Shown: one piece after another, positions 25,653 to 35,200 of the stretch
How the letters are laid out: each line of letters starts with the position of its first letter
How positions within the stretch are numbered: the stretch's first letter is position 1
DNA from: Neobacillus sp. YX16
Lineage (GTDB): Bacteria > Bacillota > Bacilli > Bacillales > Cytobacillaceae
Reading direction: 5' to 3'
Assembly: GCF_030123505.1 (NCBI RefSeq)
Contig: NZ_CP126115.1
Location: 5,780,001 to 5,844,000 of the forward strand
Length of the DNA: 64,000 bases
Program-made: the position numbers and the translations under genes
Notes under the pieces: model-generated
What the model was told of the DNA's origin: nothing
What the model saw: only the letters and a program-made list of their open reading frames with translations
Databases searched by the model: none

Positions 25653-26735
25653 TTAATTATCGAATCTACCTGTGAAATCCAGCGTGCTGCATTCCTCCAT
25701 TGGAAGTTTAACACTTTTGCCTTCTGCAGCTGATTTGTAAATAGCAAGGACAAGCTCCAATGCTCTTCTTCCATCTTCTGCTGTAACATATGGCTCTCGG
25801 TCATTCTTGATTGCATCAATGACATCCGTATATAGTGGATTATGACCAAATCCGTATACATTTGGAGGGTTTTCTTGATACTTTTCTTTTACTTCTTCAG
25901 GATCATCTAATTGATCTGAGAACTGCCACTCTTCAATAATATTGACTGATTTTCCTCCAGCCTTCACTGTCCCTTTATCACCAAAAATGTACAGCGTTTC
26001 TTCTAGATTAGTTGGGTAAATATTGGTTGTACCTTCAATGATTCCATAGCTTCCATTGCCAAACTTAACGAGCGCTAGACCTAAATCCTCAGCCTCCATA
26101 AAGCCATGTTTCAAGTTGTCTGTCATTCCAACCACTTCTGTGATCTCGTCACCCATCATCCAACGCAAAAGGTCAATGTTATGAATACATTGATTCATCA
26201 ATGCTCCGCCATCCTGTTCCCATGTTCCGCGCCAAGGAGCTTGCTTATAATAGTCCTCTCCGCGATTCCAGCGAATATGAGCAGCTCCATGCAATAACCG
26301 TCCGAAACGTTCATCTTCAACCGCTTCTCTAATCTTTTGAACCGACTTATTAAAACGGTTTTGGTGGCAGGCACATACCTTCACATTCTTTTCTTTTGCC
26401 TTTTCAATAATGGCATCTGCTTCTTGTAGAGAAAGAGCAATTGGCTTTTCAATAATCAAATGGCTTCCCATTTCAATACAATCTAAAGCAATTTGGCCAT
26501 GCTTTCCACTTTCTGTACAAATAGCAATCAAATCAGGTTTTTCTTTTTCAAGTAACTCTTTATAATCCGTATATGTAGGTGTCGATTTTGGAAGATTAAA
26601 TTTAACAATTTTATCCTCCATATTTTCAGTTACGATGTCACATAATCCAACAATTTCAAGTTCATTTTCAATAGCAGCAGCTATATGATTGGGCGAAATT
26701 CTTCCGCAGCCAATGATTGCAAATTTTAAACTCAT
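25653..26735 (-). CDS. Gfo/Idh/MocA-family NAD(P)-dependent oxidoreductase
   Basis: A 360-residue cytosolic sugar or inositol dehydrogenase-like enzyme. The N-terminal Rossmann fold begins LKFAIIGCGRISPNH (G-x-G-x-x-x-x-x-H variant). HLIIEKPIALS contains the family EKP motif with the cofactor-contacting Lys, and MNQCIHNIDLLRWMMG is the substrate-domain helix with the catalytic-region His/Asp. C-terminal beta-sheet domain complete. The start is an ATG behind TAGGAGGAG. Such enzymes often act on UDP-sugars for surface polysaccharides, which would fit the window, but the substrate cannot be read from sequence. Confidence 0.85.
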   Translation of the reverse strand: MSLKFAIIGCGRISPNHIAAAIENELEIVGLCDIVTENMEDKIVKFNLPKSTPTYTDYKELLEKEKPDLIAICTESGKHGQIALDCIEMGSHLIIEKPIALSLQEADAIIEKAKEKNVKVCACHQNRFNKSVQKIREAVEDERFGRLLHGAAHIRWNRGEDYYKQAPWRGTWEQDGGALMNQCIHNIDLLRWMMGDEITEVVGMTDNLKHGFMEAEDLGLALVKFGNGSYGIIEGTTNIYPTNLEETLYIFGDKGTVKAGGKSVNIIEEWQFSDQLDDPEEVKEKYQENPPNVYGFGHNPLYTDVIDAIKNDREPYVTAEDGRRALELVLAIYKSAAEGKSVKLPMEECSTLDFTGRFDN

Positions 26736-26887
26736 GTTGCTCCTCCTAATGTAAACCCAATATTTTCTTTATTATTTACATCCTTCATTGTATTATGCGT
26801 GATAAAAAAATGAAAGAAAAAACTATAGAATACTAAATTTGCACTACGAAAAAACAACATATACAAAATAGCACGTTCTGGGTACAT

Positions 26888-27556
26888 TTATTTATTCCTG
26901 ATGTCCTTAATAGCATCAGTGAATTCATTTATATTCTTAAACATTTGGTCAGGTTGAACTTTAAATTCAAGTGTCTGATAATTTGGCAGCCACTGTACTC
27001 CAATTGTATGTATGTTCGCTTGTTTACCAGCTAGAATGTCAGCATCGCTATCTCCAAGAAATACGGCTTCGGTATTTTTTATATTAAAGTGTGCTAAAGC
27101 CTTGACTATTCCCTCTGGATGAGGCTTTGGTATAGTCACGTCATCCCCAGTAATAATGACATCAAATAGGTCATTCATATTAAGGCATTCTAAAGAAATA
27201 AGCAGACTTCTATTTGCCTTTCCTGTTACAATTCCTAACTTATAACCTTCTCTTTTCAAGGAATGAAGTAAATGGTTAATTTCCTCATTATCTAGAACAA
27301 GTTCCTTATGTTTTTCAGTATATTTTTCATAGTACAGTTCAATCGCCTTATCATGATGGGGATGCAAAAGATTCTCTCGAATGATTCCAGTCTCAGATGG
27401 ACCGAACATAGCCTTAATTTCATTAGAAGTAACTTCAACATTGTCAAATTCCTTAAATACAGCTTGAAATGCATAAAAACAAACTGGCAAAGTATCAGCA
27501 AGAGTACCGTCAAAATCAAAAATTATTGCTTTTATAATAATCACCCTATTTCTCAA
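26888..27556 (-). CDS. HAD-superfamily phosphatase (PpaX/phosphoglycolate phosphatase-like)
   Basis: About 215-222 residues with all four HAD motifs: AIIFDFDGTLADT (nucleophile Asp), GIVTGKANR (motif II Ser/Thr position), the Lys in PKPHPEGIV, and VFLGDSDADILAGKQANI (motif IV acidic pair). The cap domain between motifs I and II is helical, of the C1 type used by PpaX, Gph and beta-phosphoglucomutase. The start is uncertain: TTG at 27556 has no clear binding site, and GTG five codons on is preceded directly by AGG. It is separated by about 150 bp from the oxidoreductase. Substrate not predictable. Confidence 0.8.
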   Translation of the reverse strand: MRNRVIIIKAIIFDFDGTLADTLPVCFYAFQAVFKEFDNVEVTSNEIKAMFGPSETGIIRENLLHPHHDKAIELYYEKYTEKHKELVLDNEEINHLLHSLKREGYKLGIVTGKANRSLLISLECLNMNDLFDVIITGDDVTIPKPHPEGIVKALAHFNIKNTEAVFLGDSDADILAGKQANIHTIGVQWLPNYQTLEFKVQPDQMFKNINEFTDAIKDIRNK

Positions 27557-27675
27557 GTAATGTACTTATGAATTTTAGAAAAGACCTCAAATAATCACGA
27601 ATTTACATTCGTCATATAGTGAAGCTCTTAATACAAATAAACCTTTGGATACACCATAAACAAGGGCAACACAAA

Positions 27676-28242
27676 TCAGGCACTAGTATTAGATTGCTCT
27701 TGGTCCTGCTGTACTACAGGTACATAGGTATATTTATATTCCTTTTTTATCTTTTTTACTAGGTATTCAAAACCTTCCCCATAGTGCCTGTTATTCGCTG
27801 TTCTTCTTTCTTCAATATAAGGAAGTACTAGGTGAAAAAGTCTAACGACGGAAGGACCTGAAGCACTTTTGAAAATCCAAAGCGGGAGAAACCCTTTTTG
27901 CACCATCATACCCCAGAAGTGAAAAAAGGAGCATACTTCAGCCGCAGCCTTATAATCCAGAGGAGTTCCGTTATCCGCACTCGCATAAATTTTATTTCGG
28001 CTAGAAATCATTTCTGGCGTGTCACCCTGTTGGAAATATTCTCTGATTGCTTCAAAGTTTGCCACCCGTTTGGAGGACAGACTCATCATGACTCCGGAAA
28101 TCCCAGAGGCAATAGCAGCAATTCCGACTAGTGTGGTTAAATCAAGTTTCTTTGAAAAATCCATGAGTTGTTTATCAAAAAACAATAAACTCAATAAAAT
28201 ACTTAAAGAAACCAGAATGTAGCTTAGCATTCTCTTATTCAT
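27676..28242 (-). CDS. two-TM membrane protein, DUF4760-like
   Basis: 188 residues. Two N-terminal hydrophobic segments (about 6-25 and 38-58) are followed by a cytoplasmic helical domain with AAEVCSFFHFWGMMVQKGFLPLWIFKSASGPSVVRLFHLVLPYIEERR, typical of the DUF4760 type of small membrane proteins with a four-helix cytoplasmic part. The charged C-terminus ends in QQDQEQSNTSA. Function unknown. It stands alone, with relics upstream. Confidence 0.6.
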   Translation of the reverse strand: MNKRMLSYILVSLSILLSLLFFDKQLMDFSKKLDLTTLVGIAAIASGISGVMMSLSSKRVANFEAIREYFQQGDTPEMISSRNKIYASADNGTPLDYKAAAEVCSFFHFWGMMVQKGFLPLWIFKSASGPSVVRLFHLVLPYIEERRTANNRHYGEGFEYLVKKIKKEYKYTYVPVVQQDQEQSNTSA

Positions 28243-28333
28243 TTCGATCCCTCACAAATTTTTTTTTGTTCCTTCTATTGTAATAGTTTGGTAAATTTAT
28301 GTTAATAGATTAGTAGAAAATTTTGGAGGACAC

Positions 28334-28411
28334 ATGAAAAATATCGTTATCTTCGGATCTGGTGGACATAGTAAAGTCATAATAGACATAATCGAGAAAG
28401 CCAGTCAATAG
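28334..28411 (+). pseudogene. N-terminal stub of a PglD/EpsM-type sugar acetyltransferase
   Basis: Behind a good TTGGAGGACAC site the frame reads MKNIVIFGSGGHSKVIIDIIEKASQ then stop. This is the nucleotide-sugar-binding N-terminus of NeuD/PglD/EpsM acyltransferases (G-x-G-G-H-x-K/R-V). The left-handed helix domain is gone. It suggests an exopolysaccharide gene once stood here. Confidence 0.7.
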
Positions 28412-28597
28412 TAGATACGCGGGTACCGGATTCCAGCTTTCATCTCAAAATGTTGAATAAATAGTTCAGCCCTATCAGGAATTAAAGAAAGCCCTTGATA
28501 CTGTCCAAATGTAATTACTTCCCTATTGGATGTAGCATGATTAAAATAGGTTAGCTTTGGTTTCCGGATGGATATTACACAGCTCCAGAGTACTGGT
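28405..28597 (-). pseudogene. relic of an unidentified gene
   Basis: About 63 open codons on the minus strand ending REVITFGQYQGLSLIPDRAELF, FEMKAGIRYPRIYY and TGA, with protein-like composition but no start signal. It abuts the EpsM stub, so this gap is a junction of two broken genes. Confidence 0.35.
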
Positions 28598-28653
28598 CAT
28601 GAAGATAATATAGGTTGAGTAATATATGTCGCTTTTTTGTGTACATAGGCTTC

Positions 28654-28875
28654 CTAATACCTCCCATGAGGTTCAAACGTTTTATCTCCCTTCAGATTAA
28701 CCATTTTGCCAAGAATACTTCCTTTTTGGTCAAAACGGTGAACCTTACTTTCAGAAAGAAATCCTTTTACGAGAGATTCTTCAACAGTATCGCCTAAAAT
28801 TGGTCTGGCACTTTCTATAAATCCTTGAATAGATAAGTTTTGTGCCTCTTTAGATAACTCATTGAATGTAAACAT
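28654..28875 (-). CDS. small hypothetical protein (73 aa)
   Basis: Start at the ATG of MFTFNELSKEAQN, behind AGAGGAGTGAAGAAC. The predicted cytosolic product is mostly helical first (SKEAQNLSIQGFIESARPIL), then polar with VHRFDQKGSILGKMVNL. No family recognised. A long hairpin lies 46 bases upstream and could attenuate it. Confidence 0.5.
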   Translation of the reverse strand: MFTFNELSKEAQNLSIQGFIESARPILGDTVEESLVKGFLSESKVHRFDQKGSILGKMVNLKGDKTFEPHGRY

Positions 28876-28917
28876 GTTCTTCACTCCTCTTATTTTTAAT
28901 ACATACCTCCTTCCGAA

Positions 28918-28994
28918 GACACAAAAAAGCAGCCTTTGGAAAATCTGATTTTTGGACACAAAAATAGTGTCAGTAAAATCAGTCCAAAGACTGC
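28918..28994 (-). terminator. long imperfect hairpin with T-tail
   Basis: Arms of about 30 bases (28929-28958 with 28965-28994) pair over blocks GCAG, CTTTGGA, ATTTT and GTGTC, followed by T6 on the minus strand. It may terminate the gene ending at 29136 or regulate the small gene after it; its length is also compatible with a degraded mobile inverted-repeat element. Confidence 0.65.
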
Positions 28995-29135
28995 ATAGTT
29001 TGTTAATTTCGCAATAAAATATTGCTAGAAAATCAAAAAAACAAAAAAAGAATATATAAAGATTATATCAATTTATAGTGGTTGTTATATTCTAAATGTA
29101 AAAAATGGATATCTTACATCCCAGCTGCCTTTTTC

Positions 29136-29744
29136 CTATTGGAGTAAAGTTAATTCTCTAACATATTCATCTATAACTTTCTCTGCCTGTTGTACATTTC
29201 CTGTTACTTCATCTTTATTTCTTAACATAGTCTGTAAATCTGATTGCGTCCTTCCAGATAGCATATAAGATTTAAACAACACAGCGAAAGGTCCTAAATA
29301 CTCTGCAGCATTTACCATGTAATCGTGCGCATGTTTTACACTATTATTTGTTCCGGGGTCAATCTTCTTAATTTGTAAAGCTAGTGATTCAAGGTAGGTT
29401 GCGATGGAAAGAACGTCTTGCTGATATTCTGGAGAATCGAGGTAATAAATTTCTTCAACCATACGTTCGTTCACCAAAACAATTCGATTGTAAGTATCCG
29501 TTATATCTTGGATGATGGGAGTTATTTGTTCTAAATATTTATTAACTTCATCCATATTCTTTTCTTTTCTTTTTTTAATTTCTTCAAATTTGATTTTTTC
29601 ATCTTTCGTCTGCTTTGGTTTCACTGGTTCTAAAGGTTTCACCGCTTCGGTGTCTTTTTTAGATGGAAGAAATATATCTTTAGCGTAGAACCCTATGAAA
29701 AAAGTAATGATCAATAAGGGGATTATAACAATAAATTTTTTCAT
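29136..29744 (-). CDS. membrane-anchored extracytoplasmic protein of unknown function
   Basis: 202 residues. Residues 5-23 form a signal anchor (FIVIIPLLIITFFIGFYA). Then comes a lysine/glutamate-rich linker (about 30-65) and a helical domain (about 70-202), with EVNKYLEQITPIIQDITDTYNRIVLVNERMVEEIYYLD suggesting coiled coil. The start is an ATG with GGAG eight bases upstream. No family recognised. Confidence 0.6.
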   Translation of the reverse strand: MKKFIVIIPLLIITFFIGFYAKDIFLPSKKDTEAVKPLEPVKPKQTKDEKIKFEEIKKRKEKNMDEVNKYLEQITPIIQDITDTYNRIVLVNERMVEEIYYLDSPEYQQDVLSIATYLESLALQIKKIDPGTNNSVKHAHDYMVNAAEYLGPFAVLFKSYMLSGRTQSDLQTMLRNKDEVTGNVQQAEKVIDEYVRELTLLQ

Positions 29745-29901
29745 GTAACCACTCCGTTAATTCAACTAACGTTATTATAACAAAAAAAGTTGTCCCAAAA
29801 TTAAATCAATTTGCTTTAGGACGATTGATTTTCAATATTTAAGTCCTTACTATATCCCCAGATAGCACAGGGGGAGAAACCATGAGCGTACTGCTCCTAT
29901 T

Positions 29902-30025
29902 CTATAGACAAGGTTTTGGGGAACTCTTCTTTAGGTCACCATCTGTTTTGTAATCAGTAGCACCACCAAACGAAACATCGATTAAATTTTTTTTGATACC
30001 AAATCCTGCTCCCAACCTTTAACAA
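29902..30025 (-). pseudogene. C-terminal relic of an unidentified gene
   Basis: The minus strand reads GAGFGIKKNLIDVSFGGATDYKTDGDLKK then SSPKPCL and TAG. It has protein-like composition but no start; it lies in the promoter region of the next plus-strand gene. Confidence 0.3.
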
Positions 30026-30086
30026 AAGAATCATACGAACAAATCATGGAGAAATTAAATTAAAACAAGTTAGGAGGAAATACCTG

Positions 30087-30755
30087 ATGAAAAAACTAGT
30101 AGCAGGTTTAATGGTCGCAGGTATCATGACAACGGGATTTGGCACGAATTTAGTTCAGGCTAAAGGCTCAGGTGAAACGGTTGATCCTACGGGTAACGAG
30201 TTCTTTTGGGCAGTGGATAAAGCATTCAAGGGTGATAACTTCCTATCTTGGGTAAATGCTGATGAAAATTACGAGATTTACCATGTATCAAACGTTGAGG
30301 ATAACAACATTACCAAGAAGCAATTACGTACATTATTGGACGCATACACTAAAGCTAACCACGAGTCAGGCTACCAAGGTGTTGACGCAAGAGTTTTATC
30401 ATTCGATAAGGAAACCAACGATTTATTCGTACTGGTTGAATATAACCGCTTAGATGTTAACCAAGAGTTACCTGAAGTTGATGTAATTGATTGGGATTAC
30501 TATTCAGCTTACTACGATTTTAAGGACTGGACTTTAATTAACGGTTTTGGCTCTAATGTAGGTGCTTCAGGTATGGGTGATAAGTTTGCTGATATTGTAA
30601 TTTATGACTGGTTAGGTAACGAATCAGACATTGAAGTAATTATTAATAAGCTGAACGGTTACGGTTTAGGCGAAGTTACTTCATATAAGTTTAGACAATC
30701 TGACCAGTATGGAACTATCCTTAATCTTTTCTTTGATGGCTATACTTTACCGTAA
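30087..30755 (+). CDS. secreted protein of unknown function
   Basis: 222 residues. A signal peptide is clear (KKLVAGLMVAGIMTTGFGTNLVQA, cleavage near VQA-KG). The mature part is acidic and aromatic-rich (NEFFWAVDKAFKGDNFLSWV; DWDYYSAYYDFKDWTLINGFG), with no cysteine and no recognisable domain. The start is an ATG behind TTAGGAGG. A terminator follows directly, so it is a single gene. Confidence 0.7.
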   Translation: MKKLVAGLMVAGIMTTGFGTNLVQAKGSGETVDPTGNEFFWAVDKAFKGDNFLSWVNADENYEIYHVSNVEDNNITKKQLRTLLDAYTKANHESGYQGVDARVLSFDKETNDLFVLVEYNRLDVNQELPEVDVIDWDYYSAYYDFKDWTLINGFGSNVGASGMGDKFADIVIYDWLGNESDIEVIINKLNGYGLGEVTSYKFRQSDQYGTILNLFFDGYTLP

Positions 30756-30775
30756 TAATAGGGGATGGAATATCG

Positions 30776-30812
30776 TTAGAGTAACCTTAATGGTTGCTCT
30801 TATTTTTTTAAA
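30776..30812 (+). terminator. intrinsic terminator
   Basis: AGAGTAACC / GGTTGCTCT stem with one G-U pair, then TTATTTTTTT. Confidence 0.85.
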
Positions 30813-30917
30813 TTTTAATGACATTAAATGTTCAAAGTTAACAGATTAATACTTTTCCTATCTTTGATATACTAATAATACATCAAGGAAGATGTTCTCT
30901 CTTTATACTATATGAAT

Positions 30918-30958
30918 GAAAAAGGCCTTTTCCTCTGTGTTAGGGAAAGGTCTTTTAA
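30918..30958. terminator. bidirectional hairpin between two genes
   Basis: AAAGGCCTTTTCC / GGGAAAGGTCTTTT stem with T/A-rich flanks on both sides. No gene ends next to it. Confidence 0.45.
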
Positions 30959-31065
30959 ATTATATTCATTTACTAAAGTTTTTCAGGAGTATTTTTCATA
31001 AATATCATAAATAGTTACCATTAGAGGACTGCTGTGAATACGACAAAGACCGTAGTTTTCCTTTA

Positions 31066-31112
31066 TAGAAAAAAATCCCTGGGATGTATTTAAAAAATAC
31101 CCCAAGGGACAA
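31066..31112 (-). terminator. terminator of the 165-aa secreted protein
   Basis: TCCCTTGGGGTATTTT / AAATACATCCCAGGGA stem followed by T7 on the minus strand. Confidence 0.85.
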
Positions 31113-31131
31113 ATTGAGTTAAATTTGTTCT

Positions 31132-31629
31132 TTAAAATGTAAATTTTATTTTTTCCCCATTTTGATAAAACTCATAGTGTAGAACTACATCATACAATTT
31201 ACTAGCAGTGTCAAGGGAATTAACAAGGTTATATGCAAAAAAACGACCATCTTCAAAATGTGTATAACCATAAGTTGTTGATTGACCCCATTTGTAATCT
31301 CCTTCCAAAAATATCTGGAGATAAACTTTTCCATCACGTTCTATAACATCAACTTTTGTTACATTATATAGAAATGATTGACCAGTAGAATCATCATAAT
31401 AGCTTAAATTTTTAGCTCTAAATTCTGCTTCTTGTATCAAATTCTGCTTTACATCTGGTGCTATATTTTCATTAGGAGAACCTGATTGTTCTAATTTAGT
31501 TATTCGAAACTCATGGTCCATAATTATTTGTTCAAGTTGTTTTTTACTGTCAGCAAAAGTTTCAGAAGTGGAAATGAAAATTATTAGCACTACACTTAAA
31601 AAAAATAAAATTAACTTATTCTTTTTCAT
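31132..31629 (-). CDS. secreted protein of unknown function
   Basis: 165 residues with a signal peptide (KKNKLILFFLSVVLIIFISTSETFA-DS). The mature part has a short amphipathic helix (KKQLEQIIMDHEFRITKLEQSG) and then a beta-rich domain (FLYNVTKVDVIERDGKVYLQIFLEGDYKWGQSTTYGYTHFEDG) that resembles a cystatin- or NTF2-like small fold. No family named. The start is an ATG behind AGGAGGG. Confidence 0.65.
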   Translation of the reverse strand: MKKNKLILFFLSVVLIIFISTSETFADSKKQLEQIIMDHEFRITKLEQSGSPNENIAPDVKQNLIQEAEFRAKNLSYYDDSTGQSFLYNVTKVDVIERDGKVYLQIFLEGDYKWGQSTTYGYTHFEDGRFFAYNLVNSLDTASKLYDVVLHYEFYQNGEKIKFTF

Positions 31630-31799
31630 GATAAACCCTCCTAATTTATGGGAAATATTCTTAAGTTTAAGTTTATAGTAAATTTATCAATTAATCTAGT
31701 CGAAATTAATTTGGAAATTATTCTTGTTGTTAGTGATGTTTATTGAACTAACATATCCACCAACTAAAAAATATTTCAGAACCTGTAAGGCACTAATAA

Positions 31800-32045
31800 T
31801 AAAATTCCTCCCAATCAAACGTTTGATTAAAAGTGCCACAAACCCTTTTAAAAAACGAATTTTATCCCCATCTCAAGAGGATTTCTTGTCGAGGAAGTGT
31901 ATGGCCTTCTTCTAGGATGTCTCAAAAAACACCAAATAAAACGGCTTTCTACAATGATTGACGGGTTTATACAATATGACTTGGTAATCAAACGTTTGTG
32001 TAAAAATGGCATCCATCCCGGTATTTAAAGCTTAATCTCGTAAGT
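31800..32045. repeat. interspersed repeat A, copy 4 (left half)
   Basis: Holds the perfect left palindrome AATCAAACGTTTGATT, the TTCTTGTCGAGGAAGTG block, the TTGACGGGTTTATACAA block and the middle AATCAAACGTTTGTGT. Similarity stops near 32045, before the right palindrome. The remaining 32046-32188 holds nothing recognised. Confidence 0.8.
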
Positions 32046-32189
32046 TTTAATTAGTCAAAGCATTGCTCTTTAACCTAGTTTTAACATGTAATCTCTCAAT
32101 CTAGATTAATAATAAATTACCCTTTTTAATGAAAACCTCTGTTACGTGCCAATTAGCTGAAAAGGGAGATTTCCAGCTGATAATCAATA

Positions 32190-32226
32190 CGAAAAAGCCC
32201 CTCTTTAAAAGAGAAGCTTTTCTTAA
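32190..32226 (-). terminator. terminator of the beta-sandwich surface gene
   Basis: AAGCTTCTCTTT / AAAGAGGGGCTTT imperfect stem, T5 tail on the minus strand. Confidence 0.7.
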
Positions 32227-32234
32227 CATATATT

Positions 32235-35200
32235 CTACTGCACTGCCTCACTCACAGCCGCTGGATTAACCCCGCCGCCGATTTGGTGAACGTATTTTGA
32301 GTGTTTACTAGCCAAGACTGACCTCTGGGCTGGTAACAGTCCTACATAAGAAGAAACTAATAGAACTGGCGAGCCTAGTTTTGCAGCTAACGGTCCCGCT
32401 GCTAAAGCATCTACTAAACTAGCTGTTTCTGACTTGGCTACAAGAATACTCGTTAGTTCTGCCTCTGGGTAAAATTTGCTTATAACCTTAGCATTCGTTT
32501 CATGACGATTCAGACCGCTTAGTCGATTCGTAAGAACATTTCCAGATGTTATTCTGTCAACTTCGCTCACAATCGCAGGTGCCACAACCCCGTCTCCACC
32601 GATAAAATAGGCATCAGACAAGGATTCTGTTTTCAGCCATGCAAATGTTTCTGCTGGCACAGCTGTCTTATCTGCAAGTATGATTGGCTGCTTTTTCAAA
32701 CCTGCCTGTGCGGCAATCGATAACGCATCTGGTTCACCCCAGCCATAAGCCACATAGATGGTGCTGACATCAATCACTTTATCGAGTTCCTTCGCGATTA
32801 ACAGCGAGGTATCTTTTCGGTTCTGACCGCCAATCCGAGTGACTTTATAGCCCTTCGCGACTAATTCACTCTCCACTTTTGGAGTAATAACTCCTTTACC
32901 ACCGATTAAAATAATTTCTTTCGCCTTTAAGCGTGTGATTTCATCCAATGTTACTTGTGGGATTGAATCCGCTGCTGTTAAAAGAATCGGAGCATCCTTT
33001 GCCGTTGCTAATGGTGTAGCGGTTAATCCATCGACAATCGCAAACCCGTTTACTAACAGCACTGTGTCCGCTGTTTTCCAACCAGCCTGAGCAACCTTCA
33101 CGGCTGTTGCATATCTCGTTTCACCGATTAATGATACCAATTTCTTGTTAACACTTACTTTCGCAGCAACGCTGACATTTCCGGCTTTATCCACGGCGTA
33201 AACTTCTACAACTTTTCCTGCTGCCTGCTTTGGAATTGTAATTGTGAACTTCCCGCTGCTATCAGCCACTCCCCGGCCAATCTCAGCACCTGAAACCTTC
33301 GCAATTACTGTAGCACCTAGTTCCGCGGTGCCTGTCACCACGGTTTCACGATCCGTCAATTCATCCAAAATGGCATTCCCTGGCGCAGTGATGTCTTTTA
33401 CTGTAATCTTAGAACCTTCACTAACATTACCAGCCTGGTCTACAACAGTAACCACTAATTCCGTTCCAACCTTTTGCACTGGGATCGTCACCTTAAAATC
33501 CCCATTTGTTCCAGCTGTACCGCTGCCAATTACTCCTCCGCTAACTTTCACTTCTACCTTTGATCCCGCTTCTGCTTGACCGCTAACAGCAGAATCCTTG
33601 TCCGTTACTTCATTTACTGCTGGCTTTCCAGGTGCTATCACATCTTTTACTACTACTGTCGTCGCTTCACTTACATTTCCAGCTTTGTCCGTAGCTGTTA
33701 CCGCCAACTGTGCCCCAGCTTTTTGCACTGGGATTGTTACGGTAAACTTCCCATCCGTTCCAGCTGTACTGCTGCCAATTTTTGAACCATCAACCTTCAC
33801 TTCCACCTTAGCTCCCGCTTCTGTTTGTCCAGTTACTGAAGTTGCCTTGTCCGTTACTTCGTTCACAACCGGTTTATCTGGTGCCGTCACATCTTTTACT
33901 ACTATTGTTGCCGCTGCACTTACATTTTCAGCCTTGTCCTCAGAAGTTATCGCTAATTGTACACCTGCCTTTTGCACTGGGATCGTCACCGTAAACTTTC
34001 TGTCCGTGTCAGCTGTACCATAGCCAATTAACAATCCATTAACTTTTACTTCTATCTTAGATCCCGCTTCTGCTTGTCCAGTTACTGAAGTTGCCTTGTC
34101 CGTTACTTCGTTCACAACCGGTTTATCTGGTGCCGTCACATCTTTTACTACTATTGTTGCCGCTGCACTTACATTTCCAGCCTTGTCCTCAGAAGTTATC
34201 GCTAATTGTACACCTGCCTTTTGCACCGGGATTGCCACGGAAAACTTCCCATCCTCACCAGCTGTACCGTTGCCAATTAACAATCCATTAACTTTTACTT
34301 CTATCTCAGCTCCCGCTTCTGCTTGTCCAGTTACTAAAGTTGCCTTGTCTGTTACTTCGTTCACAACCGGTTTATCTGGTGCCGTCACATCTTTTACTAT
34401 TATCGTTGCCGCTACACTTACATTTCCAGCCTTGTCTTTTACGGTAATCACTAATTCTTTATCCGCTTTTTGAACAGGAATTGAAACACTGAATTTACCG
34501 TCATAGCCGGTAATACCTGTGCCAATTACCACCCCATCCACAGTAACTTCCACGCTAGACCCACCTTCAGCGTTTCCTGTAACTGATGTTGACTGGTTAG
34601 TTACTTCATTTACTGTTGGGGACATTGGAGCTTTTACATCTTTTACAAAAAAACTTCCTGCTGTAAGATCTGTCTTGCTTGCCTTTACAATCGTTATATT
34701 CTCATTTGTATCTTTTATCTCAACAGAATCAACCGTCCAGTTTCCTAATTCAGTATTATCATCAACGTAATATTCACCTCTGAAATAAGTCCCATCGTAT
34801 TGAAGTGGAATAGAAACGATTGATTGACTAGGTGAAAGATAATTAACGGTTGCTGATTTCAAATTCGTATCATCAGTTGCGCCAATAATGATATCAATAG
34901 ACTCCCCTGATCCTGCTTCATTTTTACTTACTGATAGACTTGAAAAAGTAGGTGGGTTTTCCTCTGAGAAAACAGTAAATTTCCCATTCTCAAGTTTATT
35001 TTCATAATCGATATAGTCATAGGTAACACCCGATGAATAAATCGTTAACCGATTTATATTGTAATCTCCTAATTCAGATTCGGAATCAATCGGCAGGCTT
35101 GCTACAAATGAATCTGATTCACTATTATAATATAGGTCTATATAAATAGTTTTAAATGAAACAGGTGATGTAACCCATAATGAAATGTAATTTATTTCAC

